DNA from: Gamsiella multidivaricata
Lineage: Eukaryota; Mortierellomycota; Mortierellomycetes; Mortierellales; Mortierellaceae
Reading direction: 5' to 3'
DNA: 64,000 nucleotides
Assembly: GCF_025024155.1 (NCBI RefSeq)
Contig: NW_026251743.1
Location: forward strand, 248,001-312,000
A model generated the notes under the pieces. That model made no database searches and was not told the DNA's origin. It saw nothing but the letters and a program-made list of their open reading frames with translations. Shown piece by piece: positions 22,624-34,017 of this stretch (within the stretch, counting starts at the first letter, position 1; the number at the start of each line of letters is the position of its first letter). Both the position numbers and the translations under genes were made by a program.

Positions 22624-25259
22624 ATGCTGAAGAAACTCGGCCTGCATACATCCAACCTCGACACCACGTCCGCACCAACCTCCTCCCCAAGTTCCAAACC
22701 CAACAGCAAGCTGCTCGAGATGGAAAGAAAAAAGGCCCATCACAACAAAAAGGTCCTCCGCGCCGTAACCTCCTACGACTCTCTCGAATCAGCCTCCATA
22801 GCACCTCGGCCCCACCTTCCAAGTTCTGTATACAGCCCAAACCCTTTTCCCTTGGACCCAACACAGCCCGGCGGAGTCAGTCGCCAAAACGTGTTCTTTT
22901 CACACCATGAGCGTGAGACCCGCGAAGTGGAGACCATTGATATTGAGATCGAAGAAACCAAGGGATTTGTCTCTGGCAGGAGTCGACATAGCATCGATCG
23001 AGAGGACCTGCGGGCCATTGGTCGCCAGGACGATACTGTCGATCGCGACTACGATATGGAGTACGAAGTGACAAGGAAACCAAATACGATGGAAAAGATC
23101 GGCGCAGGACTCAAGGGCTCACTAGCAAAGACTGGCACGTCAAAGACCAAGGACCAAGAAGCGGACAAGGATATCAAGGAGGTCGATGCAGTCCTGCAAT
23201 ATCACTTGCTGCAGCAACAACGCCAGCAACAGCAACGGCGTTCGCAGGAATCAGACCCATCGATACGACCTGCTAGAGGTCGAGAACGGCAAAGGCAGCG
23301 CACCATGAGTGGTCCATTATATTCAAACGGGACACCGCGAGAAGAAGAAGGACCAACATCGCCGACCAAAAGCAGGGGCACACGCGAACCCTTCTCAGAC
23401 CGTTCATCCCGACTTCAATCTCTCTCGCCTCCTCCGCCACCTGGACAAGGTCGCCGACACCCGTCATACCGGTCTGATGGCTATTTTAATATCCAGACGG
23501 ATCAAACAAGTCCCTTCATCGGTTACCAACCTTCATCTCCTACCTCTCCGAATCGGTATCACCATCGGAATCAGTATCAGCAACGTCCAGCCATGCCCCT
23601 GAGTCAGACAGGTGATAGTGGATACAGTGAATATGCACGGAAGAGCAGGAACGTCCGCTACAGTTCTCGTGAACGGCAAGAATCCGATCATATGCGACGA
23701 GAGGCGCTGGGTGGAGGGCCAGGTGTTCGTCGCCAATCAGGTCTGAAGCAAGTGACAACTGCAGGTTCCGTGGTCAGGACAACCTCCGAATTTAGCGACG
23801 GCGAGGACAACCATTCAGTGGAAGTCAGGCCGATGCGACAACCCATGCCTGATCGTCTTAGCCGCGCCAAAGAATGGGTCGCGAGCCATAGCAGAAACCA
23901 CAGTATCGTTGTTCCTGCCCCTATCGTCGAGCGTGAAGCAGTTCTCCCATCTATGCCTGGGGCGTACGCTGCGCGACCCAACCTTCGACTCTCAATGGAC
24001 TCTGAAGATTTTTCACTGATCACGCCTCCACGAGGGAGCTACCTGAGCAGTGCTGGAGGCGGACACGATTCACGCGAGAGAATGGTGATGACGAATCAGA
24101 TGCATGCGCAAAGGCTCCAGCGGAGCCAGAGGGATAGCGTCGGGGACGATGGACGTTACTGGAGTCATCAGCTCGAAGGATACGAGCATGATCGATATCG
24201 CCAGAGTCGCGTCGAGTACGAAAGTGACGGTCGAAGCGGATTCTATGGATACGCGCCAGGAGGACCGGATGATGTGGATGACGAAGAGGAGGCGGAGTCG
24301 ACTCTGGCTCCAGGGTCTGCAGTAGGTGGACAGAACAAGCCGAAGGCGGGTAGCTCTGCAGATAGCACAGAGAAAACGGCGGCAGATGAGGAGGAAAATC
24401 AGTTGATGTCACCAAAGGTACCGAACAAGAGGCGGTTGATTCTTCGGCTAGTCAGTTTGTTCTCAAGTCTCCTTGTACTCATTCTGCTCATCGCAGCTGG
24501 ACCAGTAAGTTCCACGCTACCTAAATGGCCTGTGTTCACTTTGTATGATTTGGGTGCTCAGCTCCTTACGGATCTCTTCTTATACATTTTATTACAAAGG
24601 TATCACGATCCTCCTCGCCCTTCTCGAGCCAAGTCGGCCTTGCGTTCCACTATGTGATCGCTATCCTTTCGCTGCTAGTCAGCTTTGCATTTGTGTTTAA
24701 CTACTTTAGCCGACGGTTAAGACGCCAGCAAAAGATGAAGCGCTATATTCTTTTTAGCCTCGACATCGTCATGACATTATCATGGCTCATTGACGTCTTT
24801 GTATGCATATCCAAGTTCCCATGCGCTGTGGGTGGTCAAAACGGATGGTAAGAAGCGTTGTCTCTGCTTATTTTTGATCTGAATGGGTTGCAAAGAGCTA
24901 ACTTGTCAAAAATAAAACAAAAAAATAGGTGCGACATGTACAACTCGAGCATATTCCTGGGCATGATCGCATTCGGCAGTTTTTTGGTAGCATTCGTCTG
25001 GGATATCTTGGGATCGTTTGGCAGCTCGAAATGGTTTGGTGGTCGGCCCCTCATCAAACCTCCACCACCTGGATACGACAAGAGAGCGCTCGGCATGCAA
25101 GGTGCCACTCCTGGCTGGAACAACGGAAGGACGCTGGCTGGAATGGGCGGAGGCGGTATTCCAGGACAGATGCCCGGACAAATGCCTGGACAGATGCCTG
25201 GACAAACGTCAGGACAAGGCTTTCCAATGAAGCCGAAGAATAGCAAAGCATTGTGGTGA
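22624..25259 (+). CDS. MARVEL-like four-span membrane protein with long disordered N-terminus
   Basis: Three exons (22624-24504, 24600-24847, 24929-25259) join in phase, 819 aa. Residues 1 to about 600 are hydrophilic, rich in Arg/Ser/Gln and probably cytosolic. Four hydrophobic segments follow: LVSLFSSLLVLILLIAAGP, AFHYVIAILSLLVSFAFVF, ILFSLDIVMTLSWLIDVFV and FLGMIAFGSFLVAFVWDIL. A Cys pair lies in the last extracellular loop (SKFPCAV...WCDMYN). This layout matches MARVEL-domain proteins that sit in plasma-membrane or vesicle domains. The C-terminus is Gly/Pro-rich with tandem PGQM units (about 25158-25205). Introns 1 and 2 interrupt the membrane part. The specific subfamily is not recognised. 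Confidence 0.75.
25158..25218 (+). repeat. Coding minisatellite, PGQM repeats
   Basis: Four imperfect 12-bp copies of ggacagatgcct encode tandem Pro-Gly-Gln-Met at the C-terminus of the MARVEL-like protein; the last copy has drifted to PGQTSGQ. Confidence 0.8.
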
Positions 25260-25391
25260 AGTCAGCTTCATCTCAAGAACATACAAAAATATATGATACA
25301 TATACTTGTATCGAGCACGATGTCAAAAATAGAGGTGTATCTAGAAGTTTATATTATACATATACAATCATAGGCGGCACTCTATGAGGAT

Positions 25392-26837
25392 CTACAGCGC
25401 CTTTGCTGTTTTACTTGAATCGCGTGCACAGTCAAACAAGGCTTCGAGCTCCGCTCCCTTGATCCGAGTCCACTCGTCGCGCGGTCGACCAATCTGTCCC
25501 TGCCACCAGATAACGCCCTCTGTACTGTCAACGTCAAAGATTGGCCGTTCTCCCGTCTCTTCATCTAGCGGAGCGTACCAGTTCTTCTCCACAAATACCG
25601 CACGACCGGATCGACCAAACAGAACGACTGTACTCGATCGTGTACCGTACTCGCCACGAACGTGCGGTAGGCAGAGATGCTTCAGTCCCGTGCGGGGGAT
25701 GAACACGCGGTCTCGGATCCCGGTGGCGAAGATCTCGAAGGATTCTATGAGTCCTGGGTAGGGCCTGGTGTGGATTCGCAAGAGAGTCAGCATCTCGATT
25801 ACGAGCCAAACCAGTTCCTTGGATTCATCGTCAAAGACAAACTGTTCCTTGACGAAGGGGACTTGTATCGGGGTCACGTTTTCGGAAGGTATGGGTGTAG
25901 GAGGTGAGCTGTCGATAACGGGTGGTAGTATCCGAGGCGTCTGATCCGTGCCGAACCGTTTCAAACTCTTATTCAGTACCGCCTCGAGCGCCTGAACTCC
26001 AATCTCGACTCTCCTCCATGGACGTAAAAAGACCGAATTGCTCAGTCCTGCTACAGCACCTTCTGTTATCCGTGGGTGCTCCTCCTGATAGTCCTCTGAA
26101 GGATGCAGTCGTTCTCCAACCTTGTTCAAAGCGGACGCAATCTTGGACGTCAAGGTTGTCTGGTTCTCCAGAACTGTTTGTCGTCCTGATGCCTCATGGA
26201 GAGCTAGCAGATCGGATCCCTCTCGGTTGGCTCCGATGAACTGCTGATCTCCTGCGTCCTGGACGACCAAAAGATTAAGGCCCTCCAAGGAGGTATCCCA
26301 CTCCTGTGCGTACCGTCGGATCCACTGTTCAGCTGCGGCTTGGTCTTTTCCGTGTCCGCTCTCCGCCATAGCGACCAGGAAATCTCCACAGAGCTGTCCG
26401 CGTGTTGGTTTTGGAGGCGTGGGCGTAGGGCGCTCGTAGTATGTGGATGCTTCCATATAGTCGGTCAGAGCAACGAGATCGCCTTCTGTTGTGATGCCGA
26501 CCCAAGTTCCGGGAAGGGCACGGTCGGGCCTGAGGTTTGCTTTGGGAGGCTTACGGTCAACTCCACAAATGATTCCGGGGCTGGAGATATTGTTGGAGCC
26601 TGGAGGGGTAATGTCCCAAAATTCGGCTGTAGATGTAGGACGATCAAGGCATTCGTCTCTGTTGCTTGCAAACGCACTATGTTTTGTATCGTAGACAACA
26701 GCAAAAAGAGGAATGAGTCAGCTATGAAGGAACGAAGGAGGACAAGGTCGTCGAAAGTGAATTCGTAGTCGATGCGCAACCTACAATCGGATGCGAGGAT
26801 GGTTGTTGTTTGGCAATGTCCAGAGCAATAGACACAT
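25392..26837 (-). CDS. TANGO2: TANGO2 / NRDE family protein
   Basis: Exon 1 (26837-26785) starts MCLLLWTLPNNNHPRIR and splices (GTAGGT...ACATAG) to exon 2 (26676-25392) so that the junction reads FAFASNRDECLDRP. This is the family signature N-R-D-E at residues 23-26. Further landmarks are PGTWVGITTEGDLVALTDY and, near the C-terminus, GTRSSTVVLFGRSGRAVFVEKNWY. Cys2 directly after Met is conserved in this Ntn-hydrolase-like family. The product is 445 aa, longer than animal TANGO2 (about 276) because of an internal acidic/Pro-rich insertion, as in other fungi. TANGO2 proteins act in cytosol, ER/Golgi or mitochondria with a role in lipid or haem handling that is not settled. Convergent with the MARVEL-like gene, 132 bp apart. 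Confidence 0.9.
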
Positions 26838-29800
26838 AGCTGTATGCTGTCGTTTGTATATAGAAAATCAGAGGGATTGGGATGTTGTGCTGTTATGCTG
26901 TTGTGGTATATGGGTGAAGAGTGCCAGGCTGAATGGTTTTATATCAAATATGTGTTAAGCTACGGGTGCCAAGGATAGGCCCTTTCGGGACACTTGCTCC
27001 ATTGGGTCGAATGGGGGTAACGAGGGCGTGCAAATCCGTCTCTGTCCCCAAAACAAATAGATGCATGGTCCGTCTCGGGAAGGGAGACGGCAAGGAATTC
27101 TTTTTTCTTAATTTCTGTGGAAGAGTGAACATGCCAATGACGATCTCTGACGTGCCTGCCTTCTCTGAGACCGGGATGATTCTAGATGCTGGGCGAAGCT
27201 GGTCACCAATACAGAAACCCAATGTCTGGCTTTCGATGCAATTCTTCAGGTCTTCTTCCTTAACAGTTGGCCGACGTGGATGACAGGTGTTTGTCTATCA
27301 GTCGATCAACGCCAGTGCCAGGCTCAGAGACGGTCGCCAGGTGTGTCAGACAGCCCATCTTGAAACGAAAGCGATGTGTGTTGGTGATGCAGTCCTACAG
27401 ACTTCCTGTCCTACCAAGGCGCTTGTCCCGAGAAAGGTGCAGATGAAGTGGTCTACGGTTTGCATTCCCGGGTATAGCACATAGTTTACAGAAGATCACT
27501 GCCAGACGAACAACAACGAACTCAGGCCCATCGTGCCCCTCGTCGGAAGCAAGGGATGGAGAGAGATTGGATTGGTCTACATGTAAACAATCAAATTGGT
27601 TGGTTGGTTCTTCTGGCCTGTAGAACAACAAATTGAACACCCACCGGAAGCGAGCGTTGCGGATGCACCCGAGACAGGGATGTTTCGTCTAGGCCCATGG
27701 CGTAGTCGTTCCACGGACTTGTCGAGGGCGCACGTTGTCGGTGCTTTGGGCGACCGCTGACAAAGAAGGGGGTTTGAGGAGCCAAGAGTTAGGGAGAACA
27801 AAATTCGATCGTATCGCACTTCACTGGATGCTTGCATTGTTTGACATACACACACATGCGAAAAAGAAAAAAAAAAGAAAGAAAAAAGAGAGAGAGAGAG
27901 AGGGAATCCTCTCGCCTGCGAGAAAGAGCTGTTTGCCTGTGGTCTGTTGTTACTATTAGTCTGCCTATTGTTTGCTTGTTTGCTCTCTTGCTTGTTAGTT
28001 CCGTGTTCGTGTCCCCTGATGGAGCATGAACCCATGTATGTACATGTACCTTCGCTCTTTCTTTGGTGACACTGGGATGAGATGAAGAAATATCGTTTGT
28101 CCTCAGGGACCACGCAGGCTGCTCGTATCTCTGTAGTGGTCGCGTTGCAGACCGACTCTCCGCGAATCAGATTCCGGTATCCACACAGGTCCCCTGCAGG
28201 GTCACACTTCACTCCGCTCCTCTCCACTGCTCAGTGGGCGCTTAGTTTATTGGATAGTCTATATGGACTAGACTACTAGACTATTGATGTGCTGGAAGTG
28301 TGTGTGTGTGTGCTGATTGCGAACCTCATTGGATGTGCATGCATTCCTCAGGTCCTCTACCGCAACCCCCGCTGCATACATCTCGAGTGCTCCATTCAAC
28401 CCCACTTTTCCCGGAAGCATCTCTTGTGCTTAGTGCTTAGTCGACTCATGTGCATGCTGGTAGACTAGCGTGCCCCGATGCTGATAGGCAACTGGTGTCG
28501 ATCCTTTCCCATGCTGCCTGACTGGCGTACCATCCATCACACACAAACACACACACGTTGCTCCCTCCCCTGCACCGGCAGGGCCCCTCTCATTTACTAC
28601 TATGCCCACTCCTCAGACTAAACTACCGCTATTACATGTGCGCCGGTAATTTAGGCGATTTACAATTTGCAATCTCATCTCAAGAATGTAATGTATGCAC
28701 GAAATATATTCGACGAGCTCGGCCCCCGACCCTCGTTTCAAAACGATGCTTACCTTTGCTCTTTAGCACCCACCTGGACTGCTGCATCAGCCATTTCAGG
28801 AACAAAAAGATAATCCTCAACTCAACCGCGGCTTCTCGGCCCTTGACCCCCGCACTTTGAACTTTGTGCCCTGGTCTCCATTTAGTCAGTCCCACTTGAT
28901 GCTGATTACGATCGATGGACAGGGTTTGCGGCTATATCTCACGGCATGTAAATATACTAGGCCCTTTCGTAGATCCATTGCCCATGTGTTCAGTAACTTG
29001 TACTCCTATAGACTACTGCAGTAATCATGAAGACGAGAAAGAAAAACGAAAAAGAAGGGCTCACACGCTTATGGGTATTTCGACCCCTTCTTCCCATGAG
29101 CAACCCGTCTATCCAAACACAAACACGCATTTATCCACGCCAACAAAACGATAAACAAAACGACCCTTTTGCCCTTCTTTCCCCTGCATGGATCTGTCAT
29201 TACGTGTTGGTCCCTTACTGATTTATTGTAATTATTATATCTTGCTATTGCACAAACCGTCGATGTTTAGTCTGGCTTAAACCACGGCGTTAGTTCGTTG
29301 CTGCAGTACTTCCTCGCCTTCTTACTCGCTGGATCATTCCGAGGATGCCATGAACGAGTGGACAAAAACACACGCTGCAAGGATTGTCATGGTCCCTCAA
29401 GATTATGATTGGTAATGCGTTTGCTTATATCTTCAACCGCGCGCTCCTTGCATGGATGGATTATACTTCCTCTTGGAGAAGGGGGTATCGTATTCATCGC
29501 TCGCATTCATAAGTATTATTATACACATGGATTTAGTCTATTGTTCGACCCATCATATCTCCTCCTTTCCGAAGCGCGCACTTCATCCTTCGTCCTTTCT
29601 AACCCAATTCTTCGCTCAATTGCCTATTCTTATGTGAGCCAAATTGAATAACCTAAGCATATACAATCCTTACCCTTTTTTCTACACCATACACCACCAA
29701 CTTCACTTTCTCTTTCTTATAAATACGCGTTGCTATTCCACCACCATTTTCATTTTCATTTTCATTTCCATCTTCATCTAGTTCCTCACGCCAGTTCGTC

Positions 29801-29858
29801 GCTCCTCGCCTCTCCTCTCTCTTCGTTTCCCTTCCTCTCCCAGAAAGAAATCATTATA
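26838..29858. other. 3-kb stretch with only weak coding signal
   Basis: A minus-strand open stretch at 26944-27290 reads DLKNCIESQTLGFCIGDQL...IVIGMFTLPQKLRKK, which looks protein-like but has no ATG and no recognised family. A second weak segment lies at 27577-27785. They could be exons of an unrecognised or decayed gene. An A/GA-rich tract lies at 27858-27901. From 28200 to 29858 nothing coding is supported. CATTTT copies at 29744-29775 precede the RNase T2 gene. Confidence 0.35.
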
Positions 29859-30996
29859 ATGAAGCTCACTACCCTCGCAGCCTCAGTGGCAATGGCCGCC
29901 CTCTCTGTCGTTTCAGCAGTGCCCTTGAACCACTCGGTTCTCTCGCGCCGTGCAACCTGCTCCGCCGATGTCCTGTCATGCTCCTCGAGCGGTATCGACT
30001 CCTGCTGCTTGCCCTCCATGGGATTGCTACTCTTGGTCCAGCAGTGGTATGATGGATTGGGGCCCTCGAACGAGTTCACAATGCATGGCCTCTGGCCCGA
30101 TACCTGCACTGGCGGACAGGGCCCCAGCACCGGCTGTGATGCCAAACGCATTTACGATGTAAGTTTGCTTACATTTTATTACTCTAGATAATATCCGATG
30201 CTTATCAAAACATTTAACATTTGTTACAATGTCTACAATATAGAATGTTGAAACGCGTCTCCAGAACTACCCTGGAGCTCCCTCTGGTTTCCTCGATCAA
30301 ATGAACACCTACTGGTCTTCGTACAAGGGTGACAACAACGCCTTCTGGGCCCATGAGTGGTCCAAGCACGGCACCTGCGTCTCAAACTTGGCCCCCACCT
30401 GCACATCCAACTATGTGCAGGACCAAGATGTCTACAGCTACTTTAGCAAGGCCCTTGCTCTGCGCTCCCAGTACAACCTGTACCAGGCTCTCGCTGCCGC
30501 AGGCATCAATCCTGGCTCCAATCCCAATGTTGCAGACATGCACTCCGCCATCACGAAGGCTTTTGGCGTCGATGCTCAGATCAACTGTGACTCTGGTGTT
30601 TTAAGTGAAATCTGGCTGTTCTTCCATGTCAAGAACAGTGACCAATACGTCCCAACGGCTCCTTTGTCCAAGGGATCCTGCAGTGGCAGCATTTCGTACC
30701 CTGTCAAGGGCGGCTCGGTGACTCCTCCAAGCAGCACGACTACGAAGGCTACAACCACTGCAACTACTACCAAGCCCGCCACCACGACCGCCAAGCCCAC
30801 AACGACCTCGCCCTCAGGCTCCATCCCCACGGGTAAGCAGACGGGATCTTGCTCAGCCTCAGGCGCGACTGTCTGCGTCAGCCCCGGCGTGTCGAACCAG
30901 TACTCGAAATGCAACCAGGGCACCTGGGTCTTGAACCAGTGCAAGACTGGCCTTGTGTGCTATAGCGACATCAACACCACTACTCACTGCGCTTAA
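29859..30996 (+). CDS. Secreted ribonuclease T2 with Thr-rich linker and Cys-rich C-terminal module
   Basis: Exons 29859-30158 and 30244-30996 join in phase (GTAAGT...TATAG), 350 aa. A signal peptide ([20 protein letters not shown]) is followed by the RNase T2 core. CAS I reads [10 protein letters not shown] with His76. CAS II reads [11 protein letters not shown] with Glu138 and His142, all three catalytic residues present. After residue about 245 a Thr/Pro linker ([12 protein letters not shown]...) leads to a C-terminal module of about 60 residues with six Cys (CSASGATVC...[14 protein letters not shown]) that resembles small fungal carbohydrate-binding domains. RNase T2 cleaves single-stranded RNA at acid pH, outside the cell or in the vacuole. 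The module suggests attachment to cell-wall or plant polysaccharide (inference). Confidence 0.93.
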
Positions 30997-31493
30997 GCAG
31001 GCTAGCTCTGTCGCTTATTCTCGTGTACAATACCATACATTCCTTCTCGAGTAAATACTACGCACATATCATGTTTGTTCAGATGAGATGGCAATGCAGG
31101 GTTATTGGCAACCTCTAACTGTGTCAGTTGCCACGAGACGCGCAACAGCATGGGATGCACACGAAGCAGAGTGAATGCAGGGAAAGCATGTAGTAAAGCG
31201 ATGTGCTATATGAGCTTCTCATGCACGTCTACTGCATGGGATGGCATGCGGACAGCGCTCCGGAGCTGAATGATCTTTATCTGGAGACCCTTTTGTGCCG
31301 AATGCCGATCGTTTGAGTTAAAGAGCCCTTTAATACAATCAGCACCGTCCTTTCATACAATCTTCAGCACACAATCACCTCCTCATCCCCATCGTCATTT
31401 TCATCCCCAATCATCTTCATCCCCACTCAAGCCTTCTCTGATTCCCATTCCTTGGCTCTCTTACTTGCCAACCTGCACTGTCGCTGTGTGCAA
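30997..31493. other. Spacer, CT-rich upstream region
   Basis: About 500 bp; from 31330 onwards the plus strand is C/T-rich with cccatcgtcattttcatcc-like units, probable 5' UTR of the next gene. No other gene seen. Confidence 0.5.
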
Positions 31494-32902
31494 ATGTTCC
31501 ACCATGTATATCCCCCGTGGCACAAGACCGCACAGCGCTGTCTCTTTGTCGTCGCAGCGGTTCTCTGCATCACTCTCCCGGTCGCCTACGGCAAAGATCG
31601 CATATCCTCCCGGACCCTTGGCGCCGTCCTCGGCACCTTCTTCGGCCTCTGGCTCACCTTCTCCGTAATCCGTCGTCTTTCTATGGACCCTCTGTTCAAT
31701 TGCGCTTCCCATTTGAAATTCCTATACTGACCAAGCTGTCGTTTCTCATACCTCTGTAGCTCATAGCCCGGTTCTTGGTCCCCTCTCCACAGGTCGAATC
31801 TACTCTCCCCATCTATACCCACACCCCAATTCCTACGCCCGTCATCCTCCACACTCCCACTCGCTCAGATGCTCTCCCCTCGTCCCCTGCCATCCGTCTC
31901 TACCCTTCTACTACCGCGGGCAAGCCATCTGCATTGCCTGTGGTCGTCAAGGGTGCACGCTTCACAGATGAATCTCCCTCTTCTGAAAACCAAGTAGAAG
32001 GCTCATTGCCCGTGCGATCAGAGCGCCATAATGTCACATTCCAGACCCGTCCTCGGGGAAACACCACGGATTCGACCAACTCCATGGTCTACCCGACTTA
32101 TGCAGTCTACCGTCAAGCACAGCACGGAAACTTTGAGGCATTTACGCAGCGTGTAAAGCGAGCGTTTGCGATCTCCCAGCAGCAGCAACAGCAGCAGCAA
32201 CAGCAGCAGCAACAACAACTGCAACTGGAACAGCAGCAGCAGCAAGAAGAAATGAAGCGGCAGCAATCAGAGCAAGGACAGCCCTCACAGGATATGCAGC
32301 TGCGCCCAACCAACCCCCGGACACTCTCATCGTCCAGCGTACGCGCCAAATCCAGCACCAATAACAGCAGCAGTTCGAATGGTACCCGCTTACGTTCTGC
32401 CTCGGCGGCCAGCATGATCGGTGATATTGCCGAGCGCATCAAGAATGGATCGTTTTTCCGGCGGTCGTCCATCAATCCTACAACCACAGCTGCTACTGGT
32501 GACGCCGTTGCCGCTTCCACCAATAACTCTAGCAGTATCGCTGACGGAACCCCTATTGCGAGCATCACTATCAGCATGGCACCTGGATCGTGCTCTAGTC
32601 CGTCGAGGATTGAGATCATGGTCACCCCTTCAGAAAACGATCACCCGCAAGCCGATAAGGAGAATGCCGATGAGGCCGAGGTTGGTGCTCAGATTTCAGT
32701 GGAACATTCAATAGCCGATAGCGATGCTCCTGCATCCGCGTCTGGGTTCACAGCAGCGGTCGTCAATAACACCAATGCAGCAACAGATCCACCCTCTGCT
32801 GCTCCTATTACATCATCGGGGCCAGGACATCGTCGATCCAACACGCGTGAAATCTCGCCGCTAGCTTCTGCGGCGAACGTCGTGACGGGCCTCAGCGACT
32901 AA
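31494..32902 (+). CDS. Two-span membrane protein with polyQ cytosolic domain, unknown function
   Basis: Exon 1 (31494-31664) and exon 2 (31760-32902) join in phase through a GTAATC...TGTAG intron, 437 aa. The N-terminus has two hydrophobic segments, CLFVVAAVLCITLPVAYG (possible signal peptide) and LGAVLGTFFGLWLTFSLIAR, the second spanning the splice site. This junction quality is the best support for the model. The remainder is hydrophilic, Ser/Thr/Ala-rich, with a polyglutamine tract (32177-32246, mostly CAG/CAA). It includes a basic segment RVKRAFAIS before the tract and a Ser/Asn-rich tail. No domain is recognised. A different ATG 10 bp downstream opens another frame but lacks support beyond the intron. 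Confidence 0.6.
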
Positions 32903-34017
32903 ATAGAGCGAGAGACTCTTTTACACGGGCTCTTGAAGTCGGTAACACTTTTCTTTGTATCATATCATCTAATCATATTCATCAACTACCGCAACCATGA
33001 TCCATGGTCTTCATAATAATAAAACACGCATCTTCATCTTTTTTTTATACATCTTGCTATTCCTTGGGATTCTTGTTGGAACATTGCTGACAATGAGGGA
33101 CCACGAAGGATCTTTATTTACGGGTGGGCATCAATTTTAAAACTGTTGTCTTAAAAAACTCTTTAGAAATCGTCAACTTGTGTGCTAGATAAGTATGGTA
33201 TTCTTCTGATCCAGACCTATCAGATTCTTCAGTGTTTGCTCTTGGAGGGGTATAGGGTTCTGTTTACCCATCTTTTCTCCTGAGGTCCATGCTTGCCTCC
33301 ACGTGGCCGTGGATAGGCTTGGCCAGAGCTTGTCGTTCGCAGTGCCCATTGTACACATATTTCATGACAACAACGTCGTATTCCGTCCGATCGTTCTTCA
33401 GAACGACCCTGCAGCCCATCCTTTTGCTCAGGATGGTGTTGTCCCCGTAGAGGCCGCACTTTTCGCCATTTGCGCCAGGCATTGTCGTCTCTCCGAGCTT
33501 GAGGCGGAGGCTTGCCAGTGATCCAAAGAGGAACTGGGAGATCCCTCATCGAGGTCCCTGTAGTGTTCGCGGATTGAGGGTGTAAATATGTTGCCGCTCT
33601 TGGCAGGCCGGAGCCAGAACAATAGCATGGCGGAAGAAGACTGACGCGTAAACACATCTCGTCGTATTCTGCGTCGTCTTCTTTGTATACATCTTGTATC
33701 GGTGGTATTTCGCTTGTTCCGGTGCATGGAGACTGGATTTTTTTAATAAACTGCCGCTGTGTTTACATTGGAGTACCCGCTCAAAGCCCCTCTCTTGCTG
33801 CGAACAAGGCCCCCTGGTAGACCATATAGCAACCGTTCGTGAGCCATGATCTCCATGACGTGGTTATAGTGCTACAGGGAGATTCAGAGTACTCTCTTTC
33901 TAAGGCAGCTATCTACCTCGTAAATTGCCTTCAAAGTCCACACAGTTGTTTGTACACTGGCACATGCTAAATAGTATCACCGTGGCATGCGTTTCGGCTT
34001 TTATTTCGATTCAAAAG
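32903..34017. other. Spacer with a weak minus-strand coding-like segment
   Basis: Minus-strand frames at 33264-33482 (MPGANGEKCGLYGDNTILSK...) and 33428-33727 look partly protein-like, with Lys/Arg and Cys, but overlap out of frame and match no family. They could be the exons of a small gene or a relic. The rest shows nothing. Confidence 0.3.
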
